Numbered from the stretch's first letter, positions 1 through 9,038 are shown. The stretch: DNA of 64,000 nucleotides from Halosimplex halobium (GCF_051414055.1 NZ_JBLKNX010000009.1:124001-188000), one strand, 5' to 3'. The notes: generated from the letters alone by a model not told the origin. Program-made: numbers and translations.

Positions 1-2727
1 CTCGGCGCTGTCGGTCACTGCGCTACCGTCGGCAGTGTACGGCGCGTCGGCCTCGGGGAAGTCGTACAGGTTGTTGGAGTTGTCGTCGAGGTGCGGCATC
101 GCGACCAGCGTGGTGGTCCCGTTGACCGGCTCCTCGAGGTCGACCCGCACGTCGGAGTGCTGGCCGGCCTGGAGGTAGCCGCTCACGCCGATCACGTCGC
201 CGCTGGCACTACCCTCGTGGATGGCGATGAAGCCACCGTCCGAGAGCGTGACGGAGTCGACGACGACTTCCTGGTTGCCCTCAGCGACGGCCTGGTCACT
301 GAAGGTGACCGAGGCGGTCGGCTGGGCCAGGATGACACCGCTGTAGGTGCCGTCACTGATGCGCTCGCCACCGCGGCGGACCGCGACAGTGAAGTTGATG
401 TCCGAACCGCGCTCGCTGAAGTCACCCGTCGCCGCGAACGTGCGGTCCTCGGTGACGTGGGTGTTCAGCGTGGTCAGGAACGGACTCGTGTCCGACTGAC
501 TGTTGATGCGGAGGCCGAGCTCCGTGCCCGGGGCGACGTTCGTGTCGCCGCGGATGGTCTGACCGACCTGGTTGCGGATGACGACCTCGTCGTCCGCGTT
601 GGTGTCGAGCGTCGCCTCGGCGAGCTCGTACGTCCAGTCGGAGCCGACGGTGCCGGAACCGTCGCCGCCGATCTGCGGACCGACCGAGCTGTAGCTCCGG
701 AAGCGGAACGAGGCGTTGTACTCGATACCGTCCTCGAGCTTGTTCTCGTCGACACCGCTCAGATCGACTGCGATGTAGTAGGTGTCGTTCTGGTAGTCCG
801 GGAGGACGACCGTGTTAGTCGTATCCAGGTCGAACCGTTCGCGCGGCTGGTTCGGGCCGGGGTTCAGCTCGGCGAAGCTGGCGTTGAAGACGCCGTCAGG
901 GCCGACCTCGCTGAGGAAGGCGGCCGTCTCGTTCGCACCACCGGCGGTGCGGTTCTTGAGGACGCCTTCCAGACCGGACGCGCTGATCTGGTGGACGATC
1001 AGCTCGTTGCTGGCCACCAGGTCGGACTGCGTGAGGTTCCCGTCGATCGGGTCCTCGTTGTTGTCGGTGTTCTCGTCGATGAACGTGAGGTCGACCTCGT
1101 CCTTCTTGCCGGACGGGACGACCCACACGTTGCTGCTCTCGGTCGCGCGGGCGTTGATCGACACCGCGCCGACCGCGTCAGCGTCGACTTCGGTGAAGTT
1201 GAACTCGCCGTCGTTGATGAGTTCGGACTGGTCCTCGTCGTTCGCGACGACCGAAAGGTCGTACGACGCGGGGTCGAGGATGCCGTTACCCGCGAACTCG
1301 AGGCTGGAAGCGTTGGGCGCTTCCGTATCGTTCTCGAAGACACGGACGGCCTCGACGAAGGAGCCACTCTCGCCACCGAAGTTGGTGACGTTGTCATCAC
1401 CCTGCGCGGTGAAGATGTGGTCGCTCTCGCCGGTGCCGGCCATGTAGGTGTTCCATTCGAGGACGACCTCACCGTCACCGTCCTCGTCGGCGACCGTCAC
1501 GTTCGTGACGTAGCCGGTCTCGGATTTGTCACCGATGGCGACCGTCGCCAGAGCGCCCTCCTGACTGTCGCTCAGCTGGATGGGGATCTCGACGACGTCA
1601 CCGCGTTCCTCCTCGAAGACGCCGCCACCGAAGGAGGCGGAGTCAGCGGTCGGGAACTCGTCGACGGAGAACTCGCCGGCGGTGACGTCGATGCCGGTCT
1701 GGACGTCGGTGACCGTCACCGTGTAGTCACCGGCGTCGAGGGAACCGGCGTCGTAGCTGTAGTCGGCGTTGACGATCTCGCCAGCGTTGTCGAGGCTGGC
1801 GCTCTGGTACTGGGTCGAGGGACCGTCGACGGTGACGGCCAGTCGCGAGTTACCGCGGATGGCGTCACCGCTGACGTCGACCTCGACGTCCTCGTTGTGC
1901 TCGAAGAGGTTACCGTCCTGCTCGAGCGATGCCGAGAGGTCGAGCGAGTCGATCGTGATGTACCGGACCTTGCGGTCGCCGGTGGCCGGGACGTTCTGAG
2001 CCTGGCTGGTCGGGTTGTACACCAGTCGGTAGGTGGTACCCGAAGACAGGCGGTCCGTGTTGAAGACGTACCGCGAAGTGTCCTCACCGGTCGACCCTTC
2101 CAGGATCGTCTGGTTCGTGTCGGCGTTCTGGAAGAGGAACGGCGTGTTCTCGCCGGAGTTCGAGGCGTCGATGGTTATCGGCGTCCCGGCGTAGACACGC
2201 TGGGCGGTGTCCTCGGAGTTGTAGGCGTTCCCGCTGTGCTGGAGAACGGCCGCCGAGAGGTCAACCGTGATGTTCCCGGTGTCGTACCGGAGGTCGTCCG
2301 ATTCCGGACTCGAGAGGTTCTGGATGTTGACCTTCACCTCGTCGGCGGGACTGAGGTCCTCCCATCCGTTACTGGCGGGGAGGACGATCTCGCCGGCGGT
2401 ACTGCTGTCGACCGTGGCGAGGTCGTTGTCAGCGGCCGAGTCCGTGCTGTAGTTGACGAACTCGGAGTCACCGGCCGTCCGGACGTAGACTTCGACGTCC
2501 TCCGGTCGGATGGCACCGGTGGAGTTGTCCGCTCGAACCGTTTCTATCGTGCTACTCGTGTTGAACTCGACTGTGATGTCGTCGAGGGACTCCGTAGCGC
2601 TCGTTACGCCAGGGTCCGTATTCGCCGCAGCAGCCGTTCCCGCGAACGCGATGGAGCCTCCGAACACGGAGACGACCATCAGCATCGTCAGGAACAAGCT
2701 ACGCAGCTTGTCGTTGGTTCCTGTCAT
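1..2727 (-). CDS. S-layer / surface glycoprotein, partial (3' end outside window)
   Basis: A minus-strand reading frame of 909 codons with no stop runs off the left edge. The N-terminus (start NDKLRSLFLTML) is the haloarchaeal surface-glycoprotein signal peptide, with likely cleavage after TAAA at residue 34. The mature part is acidic, rich in Asp, Glu, Ser and Thr, and has many N-X-S/T sequons, for example NTSS and DNST near the start. No cysteine-rich or catalytic motif is visible. This fits an S-layer glycoprotein or BGTF-type surface protein that forms or decorates the cell wall outside the membrane. The C-terminal PGF membrane anchor expected for archaeosortase processing would lie beyond the window. 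The start at 2727 is chosen because the signal peptide begins there. A large plus-strand frame over the same DNA is a shadow. Confidence 0.85.
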   Translation of the reverse strand, partial: MTGTNDKLRSLFLTMLMVVSVFGGSIAFAGTAAAANTDPGVTSATESLDDITVEFNTSSTIETVRADNSTGAIRPEDVEVYVRTAGDSEFVNYSTDSAADNDLATVDSSTAGEIVLPASNGWEDLSPADEVKVNIQNLSSPESDDLRYDTGNITVDLSAAVLQHSGNAYNSEDTAQRVYAGTPITIDASNSGENTPFLFQNADTNQTILEGSTGEDTSRYVFNTDRLSSGTTYRLVYNPTSQAQNVPATGDRKVRYITIDSLDLSASLEQDGNLFEHNEDVEVDVSGDAIRGNSRLAVTVDGPSTQYQSASLDNAGEIVNADYSYDAGSLDAGDYTVTVTDVQTGIDVTAGEFSVDEFPTADSASFGGGVFEEERGDVVEIPIQLSDSQEGALATVAIGDKSETGYVTNVTVADEDGDGEVVLEWNTYMAGTGESDHIFTAQGDDNVTNFGGESGSFVEAVRVFENDTEAPNASSLEFAGNGILDPASYDLSVVANDEDQSELINDGEFNFTEVDADAVGAVSINARATESSNVWVVPSGKKDEVDLTFIDENTDNNEDPIDGNLTQSDLVASNELIVHQISASGLEGVLKNRTAGGANETAAFLSEVGPDGVFNASFAELNPGPNQPRERFDLDTTNTVVLPDYQNDTYYIAVDLSGVDENKLEDGIEYNASFRFRSYSSVGPQIGGDGSGTVGSDWTYELAEATLDTNADDEVVIRNQVGQTIRGDTNVAPGTELGLRINSQSDTSPFLTTLNTHVTEDRTFAATGDFSERGSDINFTVAVRRGGERISDGTYSGVILAQPTASVTFSDQAVAEGNQEVVVDSVTLSDGGFIAIHEGSASGDVIGVSGYLQAGQHSDVRVDLEEPVNGTTTLVAMPHLDDNSNNLYDFPEADAPYTADGSAVTDSAE

Positions 2728-2870
2728 AGTTTGTTGGATCTTCTGTCAGCGGCCACAGCAGCTTTCCGACCACGCGGACACGCGACCATCAGTCGGCCGC
2801 GCCGAACCGCCAGTGGTGTACTCAATACTGCAGCCATGGGTAGGGGTACGGTAGGAACCACCGGCGGATG

Positions 2871-2880
2871 TAATAAATGC
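2871..2880 (-). promoter_or_regulatory. Putative TATA box for the surface glycoprotein gene
   Basis: Read on the minus strand this is gcatttatta, a good haloarchaeal TATA match. It would start transcription near 2848, giving a 5' leader of about 120 nt, unlike the leaderless promoters elsewhere in the window. A second AT-rich match lies at 3011-3020. Apart from these, nothing else is evident between 2728 and 3098. Confidence 0.45.
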
Positions 2881-3098
2881 TTTGTGGTCATAGCCGAGGG
2901 AGGAACGACCCCCTCACGCCGCATATCGGCCCGCAGAACCCGTTTGTGACTGTTTCACGTGCCCTCGGCACGTGTCAGACGCCTGTCCCACAGGCCGCCG
3001 ACGAGGGGGTGTATTAAATACCGAAATACGGGAGTACGCCGTGCTTACCGCGCCGGAGCGCGGCGCGGTCGCCGCCGCTGTCGGCCGACGGGTCCCTG

Positions 3099-3154
3099 CG
3101 ACGTGACGATCTCGACTTCGTGACCGTCCGGATCCTTCGTGAACGCGTAGTTGT
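3099..3154 (-). pseudogene. Duplicated 3' fragment of the VOC gene
   Basis: About 55 bp here repeat the 3' end of the neighbouring VOC gene (3276-3331) in the same orientation with a single mismatch (t/c). The encoded residues match its C-terminus (NYAFTKDPDGHEVEIVTS), but the stop codon is lost and the frame reads on into unrelated DNA. The copies are offset by 177 bp. This looks like a remnant of a duplication, not a gene. Confidence 0.7.
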
Positions 3155-3160
3155 CGTGCG

Positions 3161-3192
3161 CCCACCTTTTCCCCTCGGGTGTCCTCGCTCGC
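3161..3192 (-). repeat. Copy of dispersed gene-end element (minus orientation)
   Basis: The minus strand reads gcgagcgaggacacccgagg followed by a GGAAAAGGTGGG tail. It matches elements at 21245-21275, 23361-23390, 30436-30465 and 61013-61043, which share a GCGAGGAA core, a CCCCG-like middle and a GGAAAAAG tail. It lies between the two copies of the VOC 3' end. Confidence 0.45.
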
Positions 3193-3272
3193 GCGGCTCG
3201 CTCCGGGCACCGCTCGCGGCAAAAGATGGGGCAAAAAGCGGCCGATCACTCCGTTCGCGGCCGTACTGCCGT

Positions 3273-4025
3273 CTACGACGTGACGATCTCGACCTCGTGA
3301 CCGTCCGGATCCTTCGTGAACGCGTAGTTGTTGTCGCAGCTCTCGGGGTCGCGGTAGTCCTCGGCCTCGCGGGTCATCAGCTGGTCCCACCCCTCGTCAA
3401 GGTCGTCGACGCGGACGGCGAGGTGCCCCCAGGCGTCGCCCAGTTCGTACGTGCGCCCGTCGTAGTTGTAGGTGAGTTCGACGGCCATCGCCTCCTCGGC
3501 GGCGCCCTCGGGCTTGACGAAGTAGTTGGCGAAGCTGTCGGCCTCCCAGCGGCCGGTGTGCTCGTACTCGAACTTCCGGGTCCACCAGCCGAGGTGTTCG
3601 TCGGCGTCCTCGACGCGGATCATCGTGTGGTCGATGCTCCAGCGGGCGCCGAAGTCGCGCTCGACGATCTCGATCTCGTGGCCGTCCGGGTCTTTCACGA
3701 AGGCGTAGCCGGGGTTGTCCTCCGGCCGGCGGTAGTCCTCGACGCCCTCGTCCATCAGCTCGTAGTAGGCGTCGTGGACGTCCTCGACGCGGACGGCGAT
3801 GTGGCCCCAGCCGTCGCCCATCGTGTACGAGCGGCCGTCGTGGTTGTAGGTGAGTTCCAGCAGCGCGCCCTCCTCGTGTACGTCCACGGGGCCGAGGAAG
3901 ACGTTGGTGAACGTGTCGGCCTCCCAGCGGCCCTTCTCCTCGTAGTCGAGGTGTGTGGTGTACCACTCGAGTGACTCCTCCAGGTCTTCGACGCGCATCA
4001 TCGTGTGATCGAGCGTTCCGTCCAT
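3273..4025 (-). CDS. VOC (glyoxalase/dioxygenase-fold) protein with two tandem domains
   Basis: The 250-residue protein has two repeated halves of about 125 residues, each a vicinal-oxygen-chelate domain. Candidate metal ligands appear in the usual order in both: H7, E57, H75 and E119 in the first half and H133, E183, H201 and E246 in the second. Both halves carry YAFxKDPDGHExEIV near their ends. Glyoxalase I has this His/Glu/His/Glu set, so metal binding is likely, but the substrate (methylglyoxal-glutathione analogue or other) cannot be read from sequence; haloarchaea mostly use gamma-glutamylcysteine rather than glutathione. Cytoplasmic and monocistronic. Part of the 3' end is duplicated downstream. 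Confidence 0.8.
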   Translation of the reverse strand: MDGTLDHTMMRVEDLEESLEWYTTHLDYEEKGRWEADTFTNVFLGPVDVHEEGALLELTYNHDGRSYTMGDGWGHIAVRVEDVHDAYYELMDEGVEDYRRPEDNPGYAFVKDPDGHEIEIVERDFGARWSIDHTMIRVEDADEHLGWWTRKFEYEHTGRWEADSFANYFVKPEGAAEEAMAVELTYNYDGRTYELGDAWGHLAVRVDDLDEGWDQLMTREAEDYRDPESCDNNYAFTKDPDGHEVEIVTS

Positions 4026-4072
4026 ACGCGATCGGTGGGAAGCCAGCTAGAAGAGGATACCGAACCCGGCAC

Positions 4073-4531
4073 TCAGGGCCGACTCGTCCAGGCCGCGAGC
4101 GCGAGGAACGCGGCCCCGAGCGGGTAGGCGACCGTCCGCAGCCGCGGCGAGGAGAACCCGACTGCGGCGTAGCACACGTCGAACGCCGCCAGCGCGAACA
4201 GCCCCGCGGTGACGCGGCGGTCCTCCCGGTCGATCCGGGCGAGCGCGGCGCTCGCGACCCCGGTACCGTACAGGAGCGAGGCCGTCGGCCAGGCCAGCAG
4301 CGCGGTCGGGATGTCGCGCGTGTACACGAAGACGTAGTGGTAGACCGACGTGACGGCGCCGGTCCCGGGGGAGACCAGCGCGAGGGAGTGGACGAGGCTG
4401 ACGCCGCCCTCGTAGGGGATCACGAGCCACGGGACGAGCCCGGCGGCCAGGACGGCGAGCCCGCGGCGGTACCGGAGGAGCGCGCGCCGGTGGCGGGCGA
4501 ACGGCGCGACAGCCCCGGTGCGTTCGGTCAT
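4073..4531 (-). CDS. Small integral membrane protein (possibly TIGR04206 family)
   Basis: A 152-residue protein with about four hydrophobic segments (around residues 22-40, 45-65, 75-95 and 105-150) and a basic N-terminus, consistent with a small inner-membrane protein. The ATG overlaps the stop of the upstream GTPase gene by four bases (ATGA), so the two are probably cotranscribed and translationally coupled. It resembles a haloarchaeal uncharacterised membrane family; the TIGR04206 name is a recollection, not a search result. A much longer frame that continues upstream across the GTPase gene is not the true start. Confidence 0.65.
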   Translation of the reverse strand: MTERTGAVAPFARHRRALLRYRRGLAVLAAGLVPWLVIPYEGGVSLVHSLALVSPGTGAVTSVYHYVFVYTRDIPTALLAWPTASLLYGTGVASAALARIDREDRRVTAGLFALAAFDVCYAAVGFSSPRLRTVAYPLGAAFLALAAWTSRP

Positions 4532-5637
4532 CGCGTGGTGAGGATGCGGAGCACGTCCTCGTCGGCGAGTTCGTGGTCCTTGCCGACCTGCTGGTCGTCG
4601 TGTTTGGCGCTGGAGCCGGAGACGCGGGCGAAGCGGAACCGCTCCTCGAACTCGCCGCCGAGCTTCTCGCAGGCGTCCGCGACGGTGTCGCCCTCCCGGA
4701 GGATGAGCGGCTCCTCGTAGTCGACGCCGCGGCCCGGTTTGTCCATGTAGATCCGGATGAGTCCCAGCTCCTCCCAGATCGTTTCCTTGAGCGCGTCGAG
4801 GCCCTTCCCCTCCTCGGCGCTGATGAAGATCGCCTCCTCGGGGTCGATGTCGTACTCGCGCAGCTGGTCGTGGACGGTGTCGAGGTAGTCGGGCTCGATG
4901 AGGTCCGCCTTGTTGACGGTGACCAGGGAGGGGAGGTACTCGCGGTTGTCCATCACGCCGTCGAGCAGGCGGTCGATGTCGACCTGCTCGCCGATGTTGA
5001 CGTTGGCGTTGACGTACCCGCGCTCGCGCAGGACGCTCTTGATGGTCTGCTCGTCGAGGTCCAGGTCGACGCTGGACGTGACGCTGATGCCGTCCTTGTG
5101 TTTCTTCCGGACGGAGACGTTGGGGGGCTCGGTGTCGAGGCGGACCTTGTTGTTGTACAGTTCGTCGTAGAGACGCTGGTACTGGTCGATCTCGAACACC
5201 GAGAGAACGAACACGACCAGGTCGGCGGTCCGGACGACCGAGAGGACGGCCTGGCCGCCGCCGCGCCCGTCGGCGGCGCCCTCGATGAGCCCGGGCACGT
5301 CGAGGATCTGGATGTTCGCGCCGTTGTACTTGAGCATCCCCGGGTTCACGTCGAGCGTGGTGAACTCGTAGGAGCCGACCTCGCTCTCGGCGTTGGTGAG
5401 GGCGTTCAGCAGCGTCGACTTGCCGACGCTGGGGAAGCCGACCAGCGCGACGGTGGCGTCGCCGGTCTTCTCGACGGCGTAGCCCCCGCCGCCGCCGGCG
5501 GAGGTCTGGTTCTCCAGCTTCTCCTTTTTCTCCGCGAGCTTGGCCTTCAGCCGACCGATGTGCTCCTCCGTCGACTTGTTGTAGGGCGTCTCGGCGATCT
5601 CCTCCTCGATCTCGCGGATCTCCTCTTCGAGCCCCAT
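4528..5637 (-). CDS. drg: DRG/OBG-family GTPase
   Basis: A 369-residue protein. An N-terminal coiled coil (residues 1-45) precedes the GTPase domain with G1 GFPSVGKS (67-74), G2 region FTTLDV (92-97), G3 DVPG (113-116) and G4 NKAD (242-245). A TGS domain covers about residues 293-368. This order and length match archaeal DRG proteins, which associate with ribosomes or polysomes in their characterised relatives. The gene is followed by a small membrane protein with a four-base overlap. The start was chosen because the coiled coil MGLEEEIREI is the family's usual N-terminus. Confidence 0.95.
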   Translation of the reverse strand: MGLEEEIREIEEEIAETPYNKSTEEHIGRLKAKLAEKKEKLENQTSAGGGGGYAVEKTGDATVALVGFPSVGKSTLLNALTNAESEVGSYEFTTLDVNPGMLKYNGANIQILDVPGLIEGAADGRGGGQAVLSVVRTADLVVFVLSVFEIDQYQRLYDELYNNKVRLDTEPPNVSVRKKHKDGISVTSSVDLDLDEQTIKSVLRERGYVNANVNIGEQVDIDRLLDGVMDNREYLPSLVTVNKADLIEPDYLDTVHDQLREYDIDPEEAIFISAEEGKGLDALKETIWEELGLIRIYMDKPGRGVDYEEPLILREGDTVADACEKLGGEFEERFRFARVSGSSAKHDDQQVGKDHELADEDVLRILTTR

Positions 5638-5733
5638 TACCTGTGGGTCGGCAACCGGAACCGAAAAAGGTGTTCTTCCGCCCCGGTGGCGACCGGCCGG
5701 CGACGACGTGCAAGTCGAGCCGCCGGGTCCCTG

Positions 5734-5746
5734 TCATATATAAATG
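5734..5746. promoter_or_regulatory. AT-rich near-palindromic promoter element between divergent genes
   Basis: The sequence catatataaatg reads as a TATA box on both strands. It lies 97 bp before the minus-strand GTPase start (5637) and about 65 bp before the plus-strand small protein (5811), so it may serve either gene. For the plus gene, ctaatacc near 5780 is a closer, leaderless-spaced candidate. Confidence 0.4.
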
Positions 5747-5810
5747 TTCACGGTCCGGAATGAATCGTGTTTCGACACACTAATACCGCGAGCGTCGAAC
5801 AACATCGATC

Positions 5811-6011
5811 ATGTCCGAACCGGCCCGACTCCGTGACAGTACGGAGATCCTCCTGCCAGCGGACGCCATCGAGGGGGTCCGCGAGGACCTCGAACGGCAG
5901 TTCACCGTCACTATCCGACGGGAGGAGTGCCGGGTGCGGATCATCGGCAGTCCGGTCGAGATCAAAAGCGCCAGCGACTTCCTCGCGCGCAACGGGATCT
6001 CCGTCGCCTGA
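5811..6011 (+). CDS. Small haloarchaeal protein (VNG_1110C-like)
   Basis: A 66-residue protein of mixed alpha/beta character. The C-terminal half contains CRVRIIGSPVEIKSASDFL, reminiscent of a small KH-like or nucleic-acid-binding fold. It resembles a conserved haloarchaeal family I recall as VNG_1110C, of unknown function. It is divergent from the GTPase gene and followed 60 bp later by the end of the convergent TrmB gene. Codon use is like its neighbours. Confidence 0.65.
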   Translation: MSEPARLRDSTEILLPADAIEGVREDLERQFTVTIRREECRVRIIGSPVEIKSASDFLARNGISVA

Positions 6012-6070
6012 CGGCGACACCGGAAGCAGAACAGCGGTCGGTCCTCGACGATATCGGATTCTCGCCGGAA

Positions 6071-6907
6071 CTACGCCGACCCGCGAGCGGACGGCCCCGA
6101 GCGGATCGCCTCGGCGAGCAGCGGTCGCATCAGCCCGACGAGGGGGGCGCGTTCGTCGTCGGTCCAGACGGCGCTGTGGCGGTCGACGCCCGGGAGGTCG
6201 GTCTCCAGGTCGGAGCTGACGATCAGTTCGCGGCCGTCGGCCATGAGGATCGAGCTGATCTCGCCGGCGCGGATGGGGTAGTCCTCCCACCAGGTCCAGG
6301 TCTCGACGACGGCGGCGTCGGGCGCGGCGTCGGCGACGGCCGCGCGGATCTCGGGGCTCGGCGAGCCGACGGTGACGTCGACGCCGCGGTCGGTCGCCTC
6401 GGCCAGCGCCGCGCGGACCTCCCCGGTGAGCAGGCTCTCGACGGCGACGACGACGAGCAGTTCCTCGCCGGCGTCGTCGGCCAGCGCGGCCAGCCGATCG
6501 CTGACGGCGTCGTCGCCCTCGACGACCCAGACGCCGGCCCGCTCCTCGCGGGGTTCGGGCGACTGGAGCCGCGGGAGCAGCCCCTCCAGGCGGTCGAGCC
6601 GTTCGCCGTACTCGCGGCGGATGGTCTCGACGGCGTCGCGCGGTTCGGGGGCGCGAAAGCGGCGCGGCTGGGCGTCCTGTACGTCGGCGAGTCCGCGCTC
6701 GGCCAGCGACTCGACGCTGTCGTAGACCCGGGGGCGGGGCACGTCGGCCACCTCCGCGATCTCGCGGGCGGTGCCGTGGCCGATCCGGGTCAGCGCGACG
6801 AAACACTTCGCCTCGTAGCTCGTCAGCCCGAACGTCTCCAGCAGCGACGCGGTCTCGGCGACCAGGTCGTCTTCGTCGGGACCGACGGCGGACTCGTCGT
6901 TGGACAT
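6071..6907 (-). CDS. TrmB-family transcriptional regulator
   Basis: A 278-residue protein. An N-terminal winged helix (about residues 15-80, with LTSYEAKCFVAL and VPRPRVYDSVESL) is followed by a short coiled region and a C-terminal PLD-like effector-binding domain. This is the TrmB architecture, used by archaea to sense sugars or other metabolites and control transcription at promoters. The upstream ATG at 6928 is disfavoured because a TATA-like ccgttatacc at 6940-6949 would place the transcription start near 6917, downstream of that codon, leaving the ATG at 6907 with a short leader. The ligand cannot be predicted. The adjacent TFB gene is separately transcribed. Confidence 0.85.
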   Translation of the reverse strand: MSNDESAVGPDEDDLVAETASLLETFGLTSYEAKCFVALTRIGHGTAREIAEVADVPRPRVYDSVESLAERGLADVQDAQPRRFRAPEPRDAVETIRREYGERLDRLEGLLPRLQSPEPREERAGVWVVEGDDAVSDRLAALADDAGEELLVVVAVESLLTGEVRAALAEATDRGVDVTVGSPSPEIRAAVADAAPDAAVVETWTWWEDYPIRAGEISSILMADGRELIVSSDLETDLPGVDRHSAVWTDDERAPLVGLMRPLLAEAIRSGPSARGSA

Positions 6908-7050
6908 GCGGGTTCTCTCAGAGGACATTGCGCGGTCGAGGGTATAACGGTGGTCGTTCGCGACGCCGCGCTGTGAGCCATCTCTCGGTCGGCGGACGGT
7001 CAGGATATCGAGCGGCGTCGGATCGGGCGCCTGTCGGCACGGTCGTCACC

Positions 7051-8040
7051 TCAGGCGACCTGGTCGTCGGCGTCGAGCAGTTCCGTGTAGCGGTCGCGGA
7101 TAGTCACCGCCGACACGTCGGCGGCGTCGGCGACCTCGTGTTGGGTCACCTCGACGTTGGTGAGCCGGCCGGCCGCGTAGATGGCCGCCGCGGCGAGGCC
7201 GACCGGGTTCTTCCCGGAGTGGACCGCCTCGCGCTTGCCGGCCTCCAGCAGCTCGACCGCCCGCTGTTTGGTCTCCTCGGGCAGGTCCAGGTCCGAGACC
7301 AGCCGCGGGACGTACTGCTCGGGGTCGGTCGGCTCCATCGCGAGTTCGAGCTCGCGGGCGATGTATCTGTACGCGCGCGCGAACTCCTTGCGGTCGACGC
7401 GACTGACGGTCGCCAGCTCGTCGAGCGTGCGCGGGACGCCCGCCTGGCGGGCGCCGGCGTACAGCGACCCGGTGGCCATCGCCTCGATGGACCGGCCGGG
7501 GATGAGCTCCTCGTCGAGCGCCCGCCGGTAGATGACGCTCGCCGTCTCGCGGGCGTCCTTCGGGATGCCCAGCGCGCTCGCCATGCGGTCGATCTCGCCG
7601 AGCGCCTGTTTGAGATTGCGGTCCTGGGCGCTCTGGGAGCGGAACCGCTCGTCCCAGGTGCGCAGCCGGGACATCTGCTCGCGCTTCTTCGCCGAGAGGG
7701 TCTGGCCGTGGGCGTCCTTGTTCTGCCAGTCGATGACCGACGACAGCCCCTTGTCGTGGAGCATCTCCGTCGTCGGCGAGCCGACGCGGCTCTTCTCGGC
7801 CTTGTCGCGGGCGTCGAACGACCGCCACTCGGGGCCGCGGTCGACGACGTCCTCCTCCAGCACGACGCCGCACTCCTGGCAGACCGTCTCTCCCCGTTTC
7901 TCGTCGGTGACCCCCGACGCGCCGCACTCCGGGCACTCGTCGCGCTCGCGCTCCGACTCGGTCTCCGGGTCGGTCTCCTCGTCCGTGCGTTCGATGGGCT
8001 GGACGTGACGGCCCGTGACTCGCTGGTTCGTGCTTGTCAT
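7051..8040 (-). CDS. tfb: Transcription initiation factor TFB (first copy)
   Basis: A 329-residue TFIIB homologue. A zinc ribbon near the N-terminus uses C36, C39, C54 and C57, followed by the B-reader/linker region (RGPEWRSFDARDK) and two cyclin-like repeats in the C-terminal two thirds, ending with a helix-turn-helix (TQHEVADAADVSAVTIRDRY) that contacts the BRE. TFB bridges TBP-bound promoter DNA and RNA polymerase. Haloarchaea typically have several TFBs; a second copy is at 61751-62743. A TATA-like ctatttac (minus strand, 8109-8118) implies a leader of about 45 nt. Confidence 0.97.
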   Translation of the reverse strand: MTSTNQRVTGRHVQPIERTDEETDPETESERERDECPECGASGVTDEKRGETVCQECGVVLEEDVVDRGPEWRSFDARDKAEKSRVGSPTTEMLHDKGLSSVIDWQNKDAHGQTLSAKKREQMSRLRTWDERFRSQSAQDRNLKQALGEIDRMASALGIPKDARETASVIYRRALDEELIPGRSIEAMATGSLYAGARQAGVPRTLDELATVSRVDRKEFARAYRYIARELELAMEPTDPEQYVPRLVSDLDLPEETKQRAVELLEAGKREAVHSGKNPVGLAAAAIYAAGRLTNVEVTQHEVADAADVSAVTIRDRYTELLDADDQVA

Positions 8041-8310
8041 TGTGTTTCCGGACCGACGGTGTGTCGCCGCCGACCCGTGGTTCGCATCCGATCCTTCGTG
8101 CTACTAACGTAAATAGTTACTGCTGCGTTGTTACTGTAGTAGTTACAGAATGGAGCGGGTTGCTCTCCGGTGATCTCGGGCGACCGCCGGGAGCGGAGTC
8201 GGGTCCGGATCCGGAGGGGTGCGTGACACTGGACTGACGTTGTGGGGGCGTGGGCTTGGGTACCGTACCCAACATGTGTCGGTCCCGCACGCGTCGTCCG
8301 GGAAAAGCAA

Positions 8311-8318
8311 TTCTTAAA
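8311..8318 (+). promoter_or_regulatory. TATA box of the L11 gene
   Basis: The element ttcttaaa, preceded by a purine-rich gggaaaagc possible BRE, is centred 28 nt upstream of the L11 ATG. This is the spacing expected if transcription begins at or next to the start codon, so the mRNA is probably leaderless. Confidence 0.7.
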
Positions 8319-8342
8319 CCCGCCCCGCCGGTTTCGTCGTGT

Positions 8343-8831
8343 ATGGCTGGAACTATCGAAGTGCTCGTCCCGGGCGGGCAGGCCGACCCTGGCCCGCCGC
8401 TGGGGCCGGAGCTGGGCCCGACGCCCGTCGACGTGCAGGCAGTCGTCCAGGAGATCAACGACCAGACCGCGGCCTTCGACGGCACCGAGGTCCCCGTCAC
8501 CGTCGAGTACGACGACGACGGGAGCTTCGAGATCGAGGTCGGCGTCCCGCCGACGGCCGAGCTCATCAAGGACGAGGCCGGCTTCGAGACGGGCAGCGGC
8601 GAACCCCAGGAGACGTTCGTCGCCGACCTCTCGGTCGACCAGATCAAGCAGATCGCCGAGCAGAAACACCCCGACCTGCTCGCCTACGACCTGAAGAACG
8701 CCGCGAAGGAGGTCGTCGGCACCTGCACCTCGCTGGGCGTCACCATCGAGGGCAACGACCCCCGCGAGTTCAAGGAGCGCATCGACGAGGGCGAGTACGA
8801 CGACGTATTTGCCGAGGAAGCGACGGCGTAA
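8343..8831 (+). CDS. rpl11: Large subunit ribosomal protein L11 (uL11)
   Basis: A 162-residue L11. The N-terminal GGQADPGPPLGPELGP (residues 9-24) is the conserved proline-rich segment that binds the L7/L12-stalk base of 23S rRNA near the GTPase centre. The acidic C-terminal domain contains the NAAKEVVGTCTSLGVTIEG rRNA-binding helix. The ATG at 8343 matches the family N-terminus (MAGTIEVLVPGG) and sits 28 nt after a TATA box, so longer frames from 8250 are rejected. It lies upstream of L1-L10-L12 but is separated from them by 300 bp with its own promoter. Confidence 0.97.
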   Translation: MAGTIEVLVPGGQADPGPPLGPELGPTPVDVQAVVQEINDQTAAFDGTEVPVTVEYDDDGSFEIEVGVPPTAELIKDEAGFETGSGEPQETFVADLSVDQIKQIAEQKHPDLLAYDLKNAAKEVVGTCTSLGVTIEGNDPREFKERIDEGEYDDVFAEEATA

Positions 8832-9038
8832 GCCGTCGCAACGAGGCGAAGGCTCGTCAGAGCGTCTCTGACGGTGTGTTTGCGGACGAAGCGGCTGCGT
8901 AGGCGGCTTCGTGACCGCGCTTCGGTTTCTCCCACGACTCTCCACTCGCTGACCGCGTCGACGACTGCGAGGAGTCCCGCGTCTCGGCTCGTCGACCGCC
9001 GAGTGCCAAGGCGTGACGCTACGGAGCGGGTTCGACGA
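8832..9038. other. Intergenic region with a dispersed hairpin
   Basis: No gene is seen between L11 and the L1 promoter. A hairpin with 8-bp arms (cgtcagag / ctctgacg) and a cgt loop is at 8855-8873; related hairpins are at 16233-16252 and 23288-23307. Just after it, ggacgaagcggctgcgtag imperfectly echoes the L11 3' end at 8811-8831. A further weak inverted repeat (acgaagc / gcttcgt) lies around 8886-8912. Confidence 0.5.

Noticed and set aside
91..2949. Long plus-strand frame over the surface glycoprotein gene
   Set aside because: The minus strand has an uninterrupted frame with a clear haloarchaeal signal peptide; the plus frame is an antisense shadow of GC-rich coding DNA.
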